The position numbers and the translations under genes were made by a program. The notes beneath the pieces were generated by a model that was not told the DNA's origin, did not search any database, and saw nothing but the letters and a program-made list of their open reading frames with translations. From the NCBI RefSeq assembly GCF_037975245.1, contig NC_092568.1:28983501-29047500 (forward strand): a stretch of 64,000 nt of DNA, given 5' to 3'. Position 1 is the first letter of the stretch, and each line of letters begins with the position of its first letter. Of the stretch, positions 1-12,640 are shown in pieces. This stretch comes from Apostichopus japonicus. Lineage: Eukaryota; Echinodermata; Holothuroidea; Aspidochirotida; Stichopodidae.

Positions 1-1379
1 ACTTTTATTTTGATAAACAGGCAAATTATGTGCGAACATAGTACGATGCTTTGTAAATGTCTTATTCATATATAGCCTTCGAATATATAATATGATATAC
101 CCTGTATTTAGGAAGATATTGTTGTTGTGTTTTTAAGTTTTGTTTATTGTAAGGTAACGTTTCTCCCCATGTTTTATAATACTTGCATTCTAATTTTGGG
201 TCCAGTAACTAACTCTCAAGGCATGAGCCATGGCCCATTTGGTAAGTGATAAATCTTCCTGATTATGATGAATGTTTATTACCCGTACTAAATTCCATGC
301 ATAATTTTATGTGATCTAACGCCCATTTTATTTTTCAAATCTAAACATTAAAAAGATTTTTTTTTTTTTTTTGGGGGGGGGGGTATGCTTGCTATACCCT
401 CATAACAACGTGCCAGTAGTTTAACAACGTAACTACATACTTTCATTTCAAACCAAATGAACTAGAAGTCGAAAATTTGGATTTTCCAGTTATTTTACTC
501 GTTAATATGAAAAAGTATCTGATCGATGAAATTTTGTAATCAAAATGAATTTATTAATTTATTAATACTATCTGACTGTTATTTGCTAGACTCAAGCGCA
601 AAAAAAGGTATTTTGAGCTTTGACACCATACTTTCATTCTGTTTAAGAAGACAAATGTAACGATTGTTATGTGTTTCTATTTATTTATATTTTAGGGGGG
701 GGGGGGTAAATAATAAATCGTATACATACCTATGCATCGACCAGTGTCAGGTGACTTCTTAAACCCTTTCTGACACTCCGTTTCCCTTCCTGAAATAAAT
801 AATATGGATTATGAAAGTTAAGTTTTTATGCCAAGAATATTTTTTAAATCTTTGTGGAATTGTTGTTTCTTAAAGTCATAAAACCTATTCAGAGAGTAGC
901 ATTGATTGGATATAAAATCGAGCTTAAAACTGGAAGGCATGTGAAAAATAAAGATAAAGAAAGAAACAAAGCAATCAATGGAGCAACTAATCAAACAGAA
1001 AACATGGAAACAGTGCGTACATAATGTAAACAACAAGTAAACAACATATATATCATAACAAACTTGAGGAAATTATATCACAGCTGCACTGCAATCAAGA
1101 TGGATTCGTTGTTCTCTCGCGCAACCGTTGAGTCAGGCCTTAAAAGGATGGAGGATGGGGGAAGAGTAGTCAGGACTTTTTTTGGAGGGACGGAGTAATT
1201 CTTAGCTATTCCCTCAAACTAGAGTTTGTGAAGGCACAAGTGAAGTGCAGGGGCAGGCCGGAGAGGGAATGGAGAATGAGGAGTTTTATAATCTCTGCAC
1301 TGCGGCGATTGAAACATTTGTTGAAATTACAATGTCTATAATGTAAGACAATAACCACGAAGTGATCGCAAGCAAAATT
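1..1379. other. no gene recognised; two poly(G) tracts
   Basis: AT-rich DNA with poly(T)-poly(G) near 360-382 and a G run near 697-706. No exon with convincing splice sites and no TE ends were recognised. The minus-strand frame at 818-1036 has no domain and biased low-complexity codons. Confidence 0.5.
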
Positions 1380-1690
1380 TCAAGTAACGGAATGAACAAG
1401 AACACAGCGTAACAGTGCATGCCGTCATGTGTTGTGACGTGTTTGTGACGTGTCGTGTTGTGAGTAATACCGTCACTGTTCTTGTCTTAACCATGACATG
1501 GCAAGACTTTAGATGACTTAGGTTTACATGACATGACGCAATATCACGTGACATTGGTAGGCGTGGTCTTGCTCTGTCGTGACATAATTCGGCTCAACGT
1601 GACATAAAATAACACGGCTTAACAAAAACATATTATCATGCAACGTAGCGTGCTTTATAGAGTAGGACATGACATAGTGTTATATAGCGC
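1380..1690. repeat. degenerate array of CGTGACAT/CATGACAT-like motifs
   Basis: Variants of (C/T)GTGACGT, CATGACAT, CGTGACAT and CATGACG recur at irregular 10-40 bp spacing, roughly ten times, shading into TATAGCGCAGCATAGC-type repeats at 1680-1710. It looks like a decayed short-period satellite. The minus-strand open frame across it (1336-1554) is a by-product. Confidence 0.4.
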
Positions 1691-2036
1691 AGCATAGCAT
1701 AATATAGGCTAAATAAATAGTTTTTATAAAGGTCTTATTATCCTGAAATACCGTCTGTGCCTTTTGCCGTTTGATAAGTTTTGACTATTTATTTTTGCTC
1801 GAAATCCCAGTACCGTCTGTATACTATCTACACATTTGATAACGCAACACGTGCGTGTTCACACATTAAACAAACATGAATAAATATTCCCATATGTGAG
1901 CGTTTCTACACAAGAGACACGAAAATACGCAGACTTGACATACTTAGTATGATAAGACAGACTCAAGGGACTTAGCCATGAACCTATAGGCATGTTATTT
2001 TGTCATATATGTTTCCGCTTATATATAAATATATAC

Positions 2037-2040
<4 letters not shown>

Positions 2041-2102
<62 letters not shown>
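2041..2102. repeat. (TA)n microsatellite
   Basis: About 30 uninterrupted TA units. They create the Tyr-Ile repeats of spurious open frames. Confidence 0.95.
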
Positions 2103-2103
<1 letters not shown>

Positions 2104-4452
2104 ATGTATATGGAAGGAGACCTTGACTTCGAAGTATGGGTATTTCAAAACCAACCCGCTGTACCTATTCACCTTGGCAACGGGTATATATACGTAACAT
2201 ACCTCCCTGATAATATCAGGAAGAAATGGAAAGATGTTTTCTTTACCTCTTCGAATTTAAATCTGGTTTCATTTTCCGAAGTCCTTCAGCAAGTTTATGA
2301 ATTTCATGATCAATCATCACTATACACAATCACACCTTCTTCAACATTATTTCAAACGTTGCAACAACAAGCCACAGTTTGCATCTAAGAACCCTCGTTT
2401 CCTTAGTCTCCACACCTGGACGACATATCATATCACCACTCCCTCCCTGCCCCCCTCCCCCAAATATGATAGTGGTGGTTGCGCCCCATAGATGTTATTT
2501 TCAATACACTCATTACATTGTACTAGACTAGACTATCGTCGCCTCAGCTTTCAGAGTCCTGCAAGCGACATTCATGCTGAGAATGTCTCAGTTCGGCGAA
2601 ATAACGTTTAATATTTTTCGTGTACATCATGTTATCTTCAATGACTTTTTAAACTTTTGTATTTACAACAACAAAGGATTAAACCGATGCCAATCCTGTC
2701 GATCTAAATGATAAAGTTGTCTATTTTTTAGATAATCCATGGCAGATCCCTTAAGTAGTACCGCCGAGTTACCTGAAAGCGATACTTTCTCCCAAACATT
2801 AATTATTCTTCAAGTATTGATTCAAACTTTGACCACCCATGCATACATGCAAGCTGCAATATAGGATAACGTATACAACCGTTCCCGTTTCCTTCCTATA
2901 TGATCAAACTGCAGCAGCAGAATTAGTCCAGTTTATCATTTTCCTGCTGATTTGGTTTCCATGATTTGTAGTGTTAAGGTTTGTCTGTTATTCTGAGAAT
3001 CTGTTACACTTTTATCACTTGTCGTCATGATCACGTGACTATGCGCAATGCGCTCTTGAAAGGAAAACGGAGACAGAGCATGCGTGGTGAACGTTTAACA
3101 GTTGTGTGGTCATGTGTTACTTTCGTGCCAGATTCTGTTTCCTTATAATGGTATTCTGAATTACAACAGTTATTAATCAATAATCTATAATGTGTATTAA
3201 TCTATAACCTTTAATGTTTAGTTTAAAGGTGAGAGGTTGTCTCCGCGTGCGACGTTACGTTGTACAATTTAATATATATATGTCGCGTGTGAAGGATTCT
3301 GGTGGGGTATAACACAGAACAATATTTCAATTTTCCACTATATAGTAAACACTGTGTACCGTGATGTATACTGACGTTACCAGATGTATAATGACGTCAC
3401 CAGACCAGCCATATCTGGTGTTAAATATATTTACCCGGAAGTCGAAGTATAATTGATTCTCTGCATTAAACTATCAGACAGTAAAAATTGCTACTTTTAT
3501 ATGACAGATTAAATTGTACATAATATTGAAATATCTAGTTGAATTAGTAACAGGACGTCCTCAGTAGTCTTTACACTAATTGCTTGAGAAGTGGAATATC
3601 GTTCTGTGAGTTTTAGTAGTAAAGGAAGAAGAAGAAGAAGAAGAAAAAGACCCAACATCAACAGCCTTAATTTTAAACCCCAAATGACGTTTTGCTGTTT
3701 CACAAGTAAAGTTTCTTTACACTCGGGAGAAGAAGTATACGATAAAACATCTAGTCGTAAATGTGATATAATTCGCATTTGTAATATATACATATGTCAC
3801 AAAGAAAAACAACACGGCTTATAGACGACACATCGGAGGGAGTTCAAAGATTCCTTCACGTTTGTCAGGAGGGAACTTTCAATACGATTGAGCTGACCCT
3901 ATATATCACGCACGTTTACAGATATGAATGTTAAAAACACATTTTAATGATTCCATCATGCTGGCGAAAACAAACAGATCAACATTAAAACCGAACATAA
4001 TAAAGGCATGTGTTAATTATTGCAATTTTTTTCTCGAGTCAATAGCTAAACATACCGATATATTTTTGTGTAGAAATTAATTGGATTAAAGAGAAGTTAC
4101 ATGTAAAATACATATAGAGAAAAACATTAATGAAAGACATTAGCGGCAACGTATAAAATCAATACCATTGTTAGGAATCTGCCCATTGTACTTATTGGCA
4201 ACGAACATCAACATTGCAATGTAGGAAAATGTTCATGCTGGCAACTACATGGTATTAATTGTGCAACCATTCGGGGAATGATGTAGGAGGAGGGGGGAAA
4301 TGGGTTTGTGTGAGTTTGCCCACTGTCTGAAATGTAAACCAATATTGTTAAAAGGGTGTGGTAAAGTTGAAAAGATAAAGTTCGTATATGAACTTTTTCT
4401 TGGACCACGTTAAATAATTATTTCTGATTACAAGCTAGATTCGTACATCAGA
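2103..4452. other. no gene recognised
   Basis: Unique-looking AT-rich DNA, presumably intron or gene flank. It holds a short GAA tract (about 3626-3650). The plus-strand open frame 2104-2388 (94 codons) directly after the TA repeat has no recognisable domain, so it is not called. Confidence 0.5.
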
Positions 4453-4673
4453 CAGGAGTGTAGGTAGCCTCCATTGTTGGAGGGGAGGGTTGGGGAGGGG
4501 CGGTACTATTTAATGGGGAAAAGGCAGTGTACAGAACCTATTTTCTTCAAAAGCAAATTTCCTAACAATTGTTAGTGGGGCAGATAAATTATTGGAGGTG
4601 GGGAGGTGGGGAGGCAGGGAGGTGGGGCTGCCCCACTGATTGCCCTACCCCCCTCTCTGTGGTAACGCCACTG
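4453..4673. mobile_element. hAT-like non-autonomous element (221 bp)
   Basis: The right end reads inward (minus) CAGTGGCGTTACC, a typical hAT-type terminus. The left end starts CAGGAGTGTAGG. Flanks are acatcaga (4445-4452) and acatcagg (4674-4681), a 7/8-matching 8-bp TSD. The interior is very G-rich (GGAGGTGGGGAGG repeats at 4595-4625) with no transposase. It sits in the intron just downstream of the TB exon. The two ends match each other poorly, so the boundary call rests mainly on the TSD. Confidence 0.55.
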
Positions 4674-4736
4674 ACATCAGGTATATATATATATATAAGT
4701 TTTGGATATCTAATAGAAATACTTGAATAAACTCAC

Positions 4737-4913
4737 CGAAAAACTGAGGGCAAACGAAACAGGTCCTGCCCCAGGCTTTCCCGACGGTGGCGCAACAGTC
4801 ATCGTGTAGGGTGTTAACGTCACCGAGAGGGGCCTCGCAGGTAGAGGCGGTAATACGTCGAAAACAGGGTCCACGAAGGGTGTGTCTAGCCAGCTGATAG
4901 GTAGAAGTAGGTG
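4737..4913 (-). CDS. TB/hybrid (8-Cys-like) domain exon of the same LTBP/fibrillin-like gene
   Basis: Seen: the minus strand has a pyrimidine-rich acceptor ending tttatag (intron ends 4914), a 177-bp exon, and donor ttcg|gtgagt (4736-4735). It is phase 1-1, as in the EGF exon. The translation has a Thr/Ser-containing lead of about 14 residues, then GPCFRRITASTC, 13 residues, CCATVGKAWG, two residues to Cys, and F-V-C-P. The pattern Cys-Phe ... Cys-Cys-x-x-Val-Gly-x-x-Trp-Gly ... Cys-x-x-Cys-Pro is the signature of TGF-beta-binding (TB) and hybrid domains, known only from fibrillins and LTBPs. It has CC where canonical TB domains have CCC, which favours a hybrid-type domain; the last cysteine would be in the next exon, not found in 1-4736. 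Inferred: extracellular structural or latent TGF-beta-binding role. The intron back to the EGF exon is about 14.2 kb unless small exons intervene. A hAT-like MITE ends 63 bp beyond the donor. Confidence 0.85.
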
Positions 4914-5179
4914 CTATAAAGATAGAAAACAAACAGAAGTAAGTCAAGATGCTCATGATTACAAATCGTAGGATGTCTGACCCGTTATTAAAACAGGGTT
5001 TGCATGCTGTAGACTGCTGTCGACTTGGTTGCCTCTAAAGGGAAGACGTCACACCGACGGGAACCAATAAGCAGCTTGCGAGGTTACACGCTATTATAAT
5101 ATAAAGAGAGTAACAAACTATCACGCTTACATGACCAAACGTCGAAGAAAACAAAAGTATATAGGTTGTCTAAACTCAC

Positions 5180-5248
5180 CAGGAAACCATGCCTTTTCAT
5201 ACCAGGCGCTAGTTGTAATACAGTATGGAAAACAATTGTTGAGGTAAT
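5180..5248 (-). CDS. candidate small exon (69 bp) between the EGF and TB exons
   Basis: Seen: a strong donor cctg|gtgagt at 5179-5174 and an AG acceptor at 5250-5249 delimit 69 bp open in the phase 1-1 frame, the same phase as both recognised exons. The translation contains NCFPYC followed by a Trp-containing stretch ending AWYEKAWFPG. It lies only 266 bp upstream of the TB exon on the same strand. Against it: a 23-codon open stretch is common by chance, the acceptor tract is only moderately pyrimidine-rich, and I recognise no family for the peptide. Confidence 0.25.
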
Positions 5249-5372
5249 CTTAGAGACTTTACTCGGAAGAGTCACCAAAGATAGGAGGTCCTTGGCAAGA
5301 AATACTAGAACGCTTCTTAACCGAATTGATCCTTGCATGCAGCCGTCGAAACACTGAGTTCGTTGCTGATAC

Positions 5373-5690
5373 ATAATATATATATATATATATTAATACA
5401 TATATATAAATACATTAATATATATATATATATATACCTATATATAGAGTTGGTTGGTTGGCGTCTATCTTGGCGCAGAGTGCCAAGATATAGATATAGA
5501 TATCTATATATATATATATCTATATATATATATATATAGGCCTATATATATAGGCCTATATATACATGTATATATATATATGTGCCTATATATGTAGGCC
5601 TATATTTATAGTCCTATATATAGGCATATATATATTGGTATAGATATAGATATAGGCCTATATATATATATATATATATATATTCTAGAT
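5373..5690. repeat. (TA)n-rich region with TAGGCCTA palindromic variants
   Basis: Imperfect TA microsatellite interrupted by a short unique piece (5450-5495) and by repeated taggcctatatata and gatatagatata blocks. The TAGGCCTA units are self-complementary, so the region can fold extensively. Confidence 0.85.
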
Positions 5691-6939
5691 CGTTCATCAA
5701 CATTTATCCTGGATCACGTGCAGTGTCTCAGGAATTCGTGATACTTCACTTGACGTGACGCCATCATTTTCCTGTTCTTCCTTAACTCTCTTCATGAACG
5801 AAATTCAGTCTTGTATCTAAATATTTCCTTTGCGTATACACAACTTTTCACGTCACACGCAATATGCCAACGCGTGAAAACGTGGGCACATGCGCAAACA
5901 TGGTTCATATGGAAGTGTGAAGAGTATAGGGTATAAGCTAAAATCAAACTGGCTGTAATATATACTTGACATGTTTGTTCAGCGTTCCTATATATACTGT
6001 GATAATGAGCCATACAGAGTAACAATCCATACTGTAAAGTATGATGCAACATGCATGTTTGTAAAGCTTGTACAACATTTGACATACGTTTTTCATTAAT
6101 TGAAGTACACGCAGGATATATGCCATTCAGTGTGCTAAATACATAGTTAGTCAAGCCACTGATACATATGTTAAAGTGTCAAAGACGAACAATTAGTAGC
6201 TTTGGTAAGTGTCATATACATTTTACGTTTGTATTCATTCACACACTGTACCAAAACATAAGAAGTCAAAAATATTTGCGGGGAAAGTGTTGGAATCGTG
6301 CGTGCTCGTTCATGCCACTCTGAAAGGTTACACAAACACAAAACAATCACCTTTAAATTAGTTGACGGAAATGTGTACGCAGAACAACCTCTCCAAACAG
6401 ATAAGACTTATATTGCTCCGTTCAGTCTAAAACTCGTGTTTGGGAGCTGTCAGTTTGTAAATCTGTGATGTCATAGTGCCACTATATAGGACATGAAATC
6501 TGTTATGATAATTATATGATTTTTCTTTCTCAAGTCAATTGAACAGGCGCGGCAAGCTAGAAATATGATGTTCCGAATCTAGTCGTAAAATCGGCAAACC
6601 GGATCTTGCACTTATCGGGTATTCGGGACCTTAAGGTCATTAAGGCGACCGCACGCTGAACTCGACCGACGTGACCTAGTTGTCAATAGTTGTGACGACC
6701 CATGGTATTACAACTGACCTCCACACAACGATTGTTTTCTGTAAACGAACGATCCTCATTTAGGTCACATGTACAATAATTTCTCCGTGGTTGGTTGTAC
6801 ACTTGTTAAGACTGGACAGTTTTAGTCGTCATCCGCCGCACAGTGTAGACCGACAGTCGGGAAACGTTGCGTGTTCAGTTTTTCCCGACTGTAGCCGATG
6901 CGAGTTAAAACTGACGAAATCGTGATCAGTGGTAGTCTT
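5691..6939. other. no gene recognised
   Basis: A 120-codon minus-strand frame (5792-6154) is the longest non-repetitive frame nearby. It shows no domain, no repeat and no convincing splice context. From about 6600 the base composition shifts toward GC, leading into the 98-bp array; 6600-6940 may be part of the same repeat or element. Confidence 0.45.
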
Positions 6940-7310
6940 AAACCCGTGCACACTGCTCGACTATCCACGTATCAGCCGAGTTGCGTCGGTCATGATTAAT
7001 CGTGTAGTGCGCGGCGAGCTTCAAGCACATGCGCGCTGCCCGACTACCCACGATTTCCCACCTAGCGACTTTCGAGTTGAATCGGGTTTTGATGAGACGC
7101 GTTTAGTGCGCGGCGAGCTTCAAGCACATGTACACTACCCGACTATCCACGACTTCCCTCGTAACGACTTTCGAGTTGAATCGGGTTTTGATGAGCCGTG
7201 TAGTGCGCGGCGAGCTTCAAGCACGTGCGCGCTGCCCGACTATCCACGATTTCTTACGTAACGAGGTTCGAGTTGAATCGGGTTGTGATCAGTCGGGCAG
7301 TGCGCATTGT
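6940..7310. repeat. tandem repeat, about 98-bp unit, 3 full copies plus degenerate edges
   Basis: The block gtgcgcggcgagcttcaagc begins at 7007, 7106 and 7203 (periods 99 and 97), each followed by a cgactatccacgattt-like and a ttcgagttgaatcgggtt block. A degenerate unit precedes (6940-7006) and a partial one follows (from 7300). It is clearly GC-richer than its surroundings. The plus-strand open frames here are by-products. It may be the internal satellite of a larger transposon, but I saw no flanking inverted ends. Confidence 0.8.
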
Positions 7311-7579
7311 TCTTTAGGTTTGAGAACCCTATGCCGTTTTACACTGTAAATAGCTGAATGCTAGGTGTAGCAATATCTCTGGCAATAATTCCCTTTGGTC
7401 CTCGTAGAAATCTTAAATACTGTAGTTATAGGAGGTTTCGATCAAAATTTAGTAAGCGACGTCTTGAAATACCTATAAACAACTTAAGGAGGCAGGCAAC
7501 TTAACGTTATCATATCTTCTGATCCCTACAAGTAAAACACGTTTTGATCTATAACCGCAGAGAAGGGGAGCATGGCCCT

Positions 7580-7640
7580 CTGTCTTACCATGGAGCTATT
7601 TATAGCTCCATGGTCTTACTATGGAACTATTAACCCTCCG
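7580..7640. repeat. short hairpin (ccatggagctat/atagctccatgg)
   Basis: A 12-bp perfect inverted repeat around TT at about 7589-7614, followed by a second diverged ccatgg/ctatgg unit. Possibly the tip of a decayed MITE. Confidence 0.5.
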
Positions 7641-9179
7641 TGGTTTTACTCAGACAATATAGGGGAAGTATATCCACTGTTGCGTGTAACGTAATGATTT
7701 ACCAATTACCTGTCGTCGCAAATAACGACAAAACAGGTGTCAGTAAAGTTTTGAAAGGATGTTGGTCATATGCAAAATTAGGTTGGTTCCTTGTCGCTCG
7801 TTAACATCAAACGGATTTGAAGAAATGATTTTCAATTTCAGTAAGTGGTGGAGGGGTCTAATGAGAAAAGCTGGTGCAAAATACATTTAACTCTCTGTGC
7901 ATTCTCTGGGTGATATTCTATCGCAACTTTTTGTAATATCATTTTTATTGTTTTGCTTTTTTTGTGCTATCACATAAAGGTGATAGCGTATGAATGTTTT
8001 AAGATGATTCAGATAGTGTGAATCTGTATTGAGGTATGAATGAAAAACAAGCTGGCCAGGTTACATAATCCTGGAAGCCGTTCGCCAAATGACCCACCAA
8101 CGTCATTTCATAATGTCAAGCCGTTACTGTATCTGTCATGACGTCACGTTACCCGTCATGACGTGACGCTGGTTCAATTATACGAACAAGCCCAAAACGC
8201 CTACCATGTATACATATTTACATACATATATGCGTGAATGTATGTGGACGCTTCACGCACAGACATGTTCAAAGCGCACATGCTCGCTACACCCGTGTTA
8301 ATCTACTTGATCAAACAATTTTCACGGCAGACAAAAGAAATCATGTGTCCCATATAAAGGTGACTCGAGACGTTGTACTTTAGTATCTGGGTAAATCACT
8401 TGTGCGAGGTAAAGGTTGAGGAAAAACTTTGAAAACTCCTGCAACTGATCGTATGCTGCTGAGAAAATGATGAGTAGAGGATGATAAGGTATGAAGATAA
8501 TCTCTCTGAAGTGCACCCTCCACAGACGACTTGGGAGAGATAGTGCGCAGCAGGCTAAAAACACAAAAATATAGTTGGTGTATTTGTGCATCGCATGTGG
8601 ACCACAACGGCGCACAGTGCGCGGTCACTGCGGTGGTCAGTCGCTGGTTGACTGATCAAGCTATGAAATGAATATTAATTGATTTATCTCATTGGCCTCT
8701 TAACTTGAGGTAATTAGGGTCATATTCAAAATCACTTATTTAACAATAGATTCCAACCAACCGTACTTTCATAGAAAACATCATAGGTAGCTAATCACAA
8801 CGGAAACAAACTAATATTCTTACGCTGTTCTCTTCACGTGGTTCTCACACCTATCCCGCCGAGTCTTAACACTTCGACACAAACAGTCACCGCACAGGTG
8901 ACATCGTCCCTCACTGGTTGTTCTAAATTCTATATTTTCTTACTGTTTTGTGGCAATTGTAACAATTTTCCCAAAACATATTCAACCTTATTACAACTTG
9001 CACGTGCAATCTGAGCCAGATAGGATGCTGTGCAACATGCTAGTCCAAGACAAGGCAAATAACATACCATGCATTTATTAATGCAAACAAACAGTTTATT
9101 GTTACCATGGTTACTTTGTTGCATCATGACGTCATTGATAGCATGACAGACAATAGCAAGGATTTACCTAAGCATTAAG
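7641..9179. other. no gene recognised
   Basis: AT-rich DNA. Overlapping minus-strand frames at 8322-8628 have no recognisable domain. A short cluster of TGACGTCA/CATGACGTGACG motifs lies at 8130-8170. Confidence 0.45.
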
Positions 9180-9960
9180 GCTTCGACCTCATTTCTTACT
9201 ATTGTTTTTACTATTACTTCCACTTTTCTTCTTCTTATTATTATTATTATTGTTGTTCTTACAACTAGTTTTACTATTGTTATGATTATTATTAATACTT
9301 TGTTTGTTACTATCGTTTTGGCTATTGCTGTTACTATTGTTGTGGCTTTTGTGTGAGTGTTGTTGTTACTATTCATGTGATTATTGTTGTAACTATTGCT
9401 GTGGCTTTTGTGTGACTATTGTTTCTACTATTATTGGGAATATTGTTGTAACTATTGTTGTAACTATAGCTGTGGCTTTTGTGTGACTATTGTTGTTACT
9501 ATTATTGTGAATATTGTTGTAATCATTCTTGTGGCCTTTGTGTGACTATTGTTGTTACTATTATTGTGAATATTGTTGTAATCATTCTTGTGGCCTTTGT
9601 GTGACTATTGTTGTTACTATTATTGTGAATATTGTTGTAATCATTCTTGTGGCCTTTGTGTGACTATTGTTGCTACTATTATTGTGATTATTGTTGTAAC
9701 TATAGCTGTGGCTTTTGTGTGACTATTGTTGTTACTATTATTGTGAATATTGTTGTAATCATTCTTGTGGCCTTTGTGTGACTATTGTTGCTACTATTAT
9801 TGTGATTATTGTGGTAAGTATTGCTGTTACTATTGCTGTGGCCTTTGTGTAATATTGTTGTTACTATTATTGTGATTTATTGTTGTAATTATTGTTGTTA
9901 CTATTTTTGTGATATTTGTTGTGGCTATTGTTTCTACTATTGTTCGTATACTTTTTTTTC
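9180..9960. repeat. ATT/TTG-rich minisatellite with a 59-bp core unit
   Basis: From about 9360 the block gtgtgactattgttgttac recurs; copies starting at 9540, 9599 and 9658 are exactly 59 bp apart and nearly identical. Edges decay into simple (ATT/TTG)n repeats from 9180 and up to about 9960. Open frames here are Leu/Cys/Tyr-rich low complexity and are not genes. Confidence 0.85.
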
Positions 9961-12410
9961 AATATGGTTTTGGTTACGTATTGTTGTTAAAGCTTTTACG
10001 TTGTTTCACTATTGCAGTTGCTTTTCTTAAACAAAAATGTATTTTTTTTTCACAATAACGTAGAACTTAGAACTTATCATTCGCACTTAGAAATCGTAAA
10101 ATCCTGCAGATTTATGCAAAAAATTGGAAAATACAGTCGTCCAAAATCCGATTAGTAAAGCATAAACTGAAATATTTATCTGTACATAGTTCAAAACACA
10201 CCGGAAGGCCTTCTTTGTGAACAGTTTTTTCTCTGTTAAAGTGCTTCATAAGCGAACAGCATGCTTTCCTGTTTATTATTTCTACCTTTAATATTATAAT
10301 TTATAAAGAATTTATTGTGTGTGTCTGCTTGACCTTAATCAATAACACTTCCGAATAATATTTAACAAACTCGTTAACTTAGAGACTAATCTATAACAGA
10401 ACTGAAATAATGAAATTATATTACACCAATGACATTCTTCGCCAGGAAAGGAGGAAATGAGACCTTCAAATTTGCAGTGATCCATAAACAAATACTTACA
10501 ACGAAAATGGATTTTAACGATATAAAATACATTTGTGGCGAGATTGTTGAATCCTGACAACGTTATTCACGTTAATTGCCAAAATGTGTGAATTGTTAAG
10601 GAATAGTAGATTTACCATTCATAGCGGTCAAAATTATATTATTATTATTATTTAGGCCAAAGAGCATGGAGTGAGGACCTGATCCCCAAGGAGTCTGGAG
10701 GGCGAGGGAGGGGAGGGGGGGGGGTCAATGCATAAATTATATAGGAGATGGTTTGGCAGACAGTTTCATAGGATGTGTATGGAGGAAGGGGTGAGGCGCA
10801 AGTGGGGTTAAATTGAAGAAGATAAGAAGAGAGGGGGGAGGGAGGGGGGAGAACGGGCAGGTGATTATTGGAACCAAATTCATACCTTGGCTTATTTAGG
10901 AAACAGAGCTGTTTTATTTATTATTGACCTGCTTTTTGACCTGTTAGTACCAAACTTTACTTGGGTTATTTAAAAAAAAAACTTACTCATTTCCTATAAG
11001 TCCCACACGATGACTGTCGGAAATTTCCTAAAAAATCTATGCAGGTGTCACTGACATAACATAACGTTATCTAGCAGCACCGCCTACCCTAAACTTCACT
11101 TGGTTCTTCCTAGTCCAATATCACTCAAATGTTTGCAACAACCCTCGAGCGGAGAGATGTGTTATCCTTTCTCGCAAGTTTTTTGAACACAAATGCTTGC
11201 CACCTTCACGTAACAAGCGGGCACTCCCCTTGGCACTCCAATCCCTTCATTTATGAGGTAAACCCTAATCGTCAATCAATTTGGATATATAGAATTCATC
11301 AATAATGAAAGTGTCATAAACCTGTTTTCCTATATATGAGGTTTTCAATGGAAAGTATAACTTCAACCAAGTAAAGCCATAGGGCAAGGTATAAGGACAC
11401 AAAACTGGTTTCCATATCAAGAGCTGGTGTTGTGCTTATACATTGTACTTCGTATATATTAATACACCGATTATAGTTCATGTTGTTACATATCATACTT
11501 ACTTGCTTCACATTACTCTTACTTATACTTGGGAACTCATTTCAGTACAAGCAACCCAGGTTTGACCTATTTTCACCCTTTTCGCTCTACTCAGTAAGTC
11601 GGTCACCAACCTTTCCGTCTTGACATCACCTCCAACAAATAGTCTATATTATGTCGTGAAACGTGAGACAATTTTAGAAGCCCCATATATGTCGACTCAT
11701 TACAGTTCTTCATCAGTTCTTCTACAGCCGCATCAATGCGAGGTTAAACCGTATCTTGTTTATATCGAGAGCAACAAACAAGCGGGTTCATAGAACTTTT
11801 ATCAATACCTCCAAAGGGTAACAATAAAATGAAAGGGGAGTTGGGTCCCGCCACATAACTTGATCTTCCCTCAAATCCCTAAACACCGTAAATATGTTAC
11901 CCAATCGATCCAATTTGATTTCATCTTTTCAAACTACATTTTGAACCGAAATTGCTTCAATGTTATAGAGGACCATTAGCTGAAACACTAGACAACTGAA
12001 AACATGCATGGTCTGTTACATTAGTCCAACACAAGTCGCTCTAGGAATGACTAAACTTCATTCAATTTGTGGAAAGCCAAATTTTATGTAATAGACTGGA
12101 AGACATCTAACTCGATAAATTGGATGTAACAGTTTATGGGTGAAACCGCAAAGATTACATTGCGGTATATCCACAATCATAAGTGAATGATGCGTTTGGG
12201 TTGGCTACTAGAGTACACAAAACGTCACAACCCAACGTACTGAATTCACGCTTGATTCCAGGCCGTCTTTGTACTCACGGATTGTAGCATATTCAACTGT
12301 ACTCGCCATAGGCCACATTAGCCTAACACGATTACAAGAATGTTGATAACTACGATCACATTACAAGACGGCATTATATATAATTCACCATATGGGGTGA
12401 CTAAAGGAAA
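9961..12410. other. no gene recognised; G-rich patches
   Basis: Long AT-rich interval with G/purine-rich blocks at about 10690-10728 and 10828-10856. I checked for exons and TE ends and found none I can support. Confidence 0.45.
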
Positions 12411-12640
12411 GAGTCGAGTCGAGTCGAGTCGAGTCGAGTCGAGTCGAGTCGAGTCGAGTCGAGTCGAGTCGAGTCGAGTCGAGTCGAGTCGAGTCGAGTC
12501 GAGTCGAGTCGAGTCGAGTCGAGTCGAGTCGAGTCGAGTCGAGTCGAGTCGAGTCGAGTCGAGTCGAGTCGAGTCGAGTCGAGTCGAGTCGAGTCGTGTG
12601 GAGTGGAGTGGAGTGGAGTCGAGTGACTCGAGTCTTATTG
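12411..12640. repeat. (GAGTC)n pentanucleotide microsatellite
   Basis: 37 perfect GAGTC units (12411-12595), then GTGTG, a few GAGTG units and a return to GAGTC/GACTCGAGTC. No frame of GAGTC gives a stop on either strand, so both strands show open frames (ESSRV repeat on plus, DSTRL on minus). These are not evidence of coding. Confidence 0.97.

Noticed and set aside
5792-6154. 120-codon minus-strand frame
   Set aside because: Longest non-repetitive frame nearby, but no domain, no signal peptide and no splice support; chance length in 64 kb.
10339-10560. Minus-strand open segment ending at a gtaagt donor
   Set aside because: The 54-bp in-phase segment is the kind of match expected by chance; no domain and far from other exons on the same strand.
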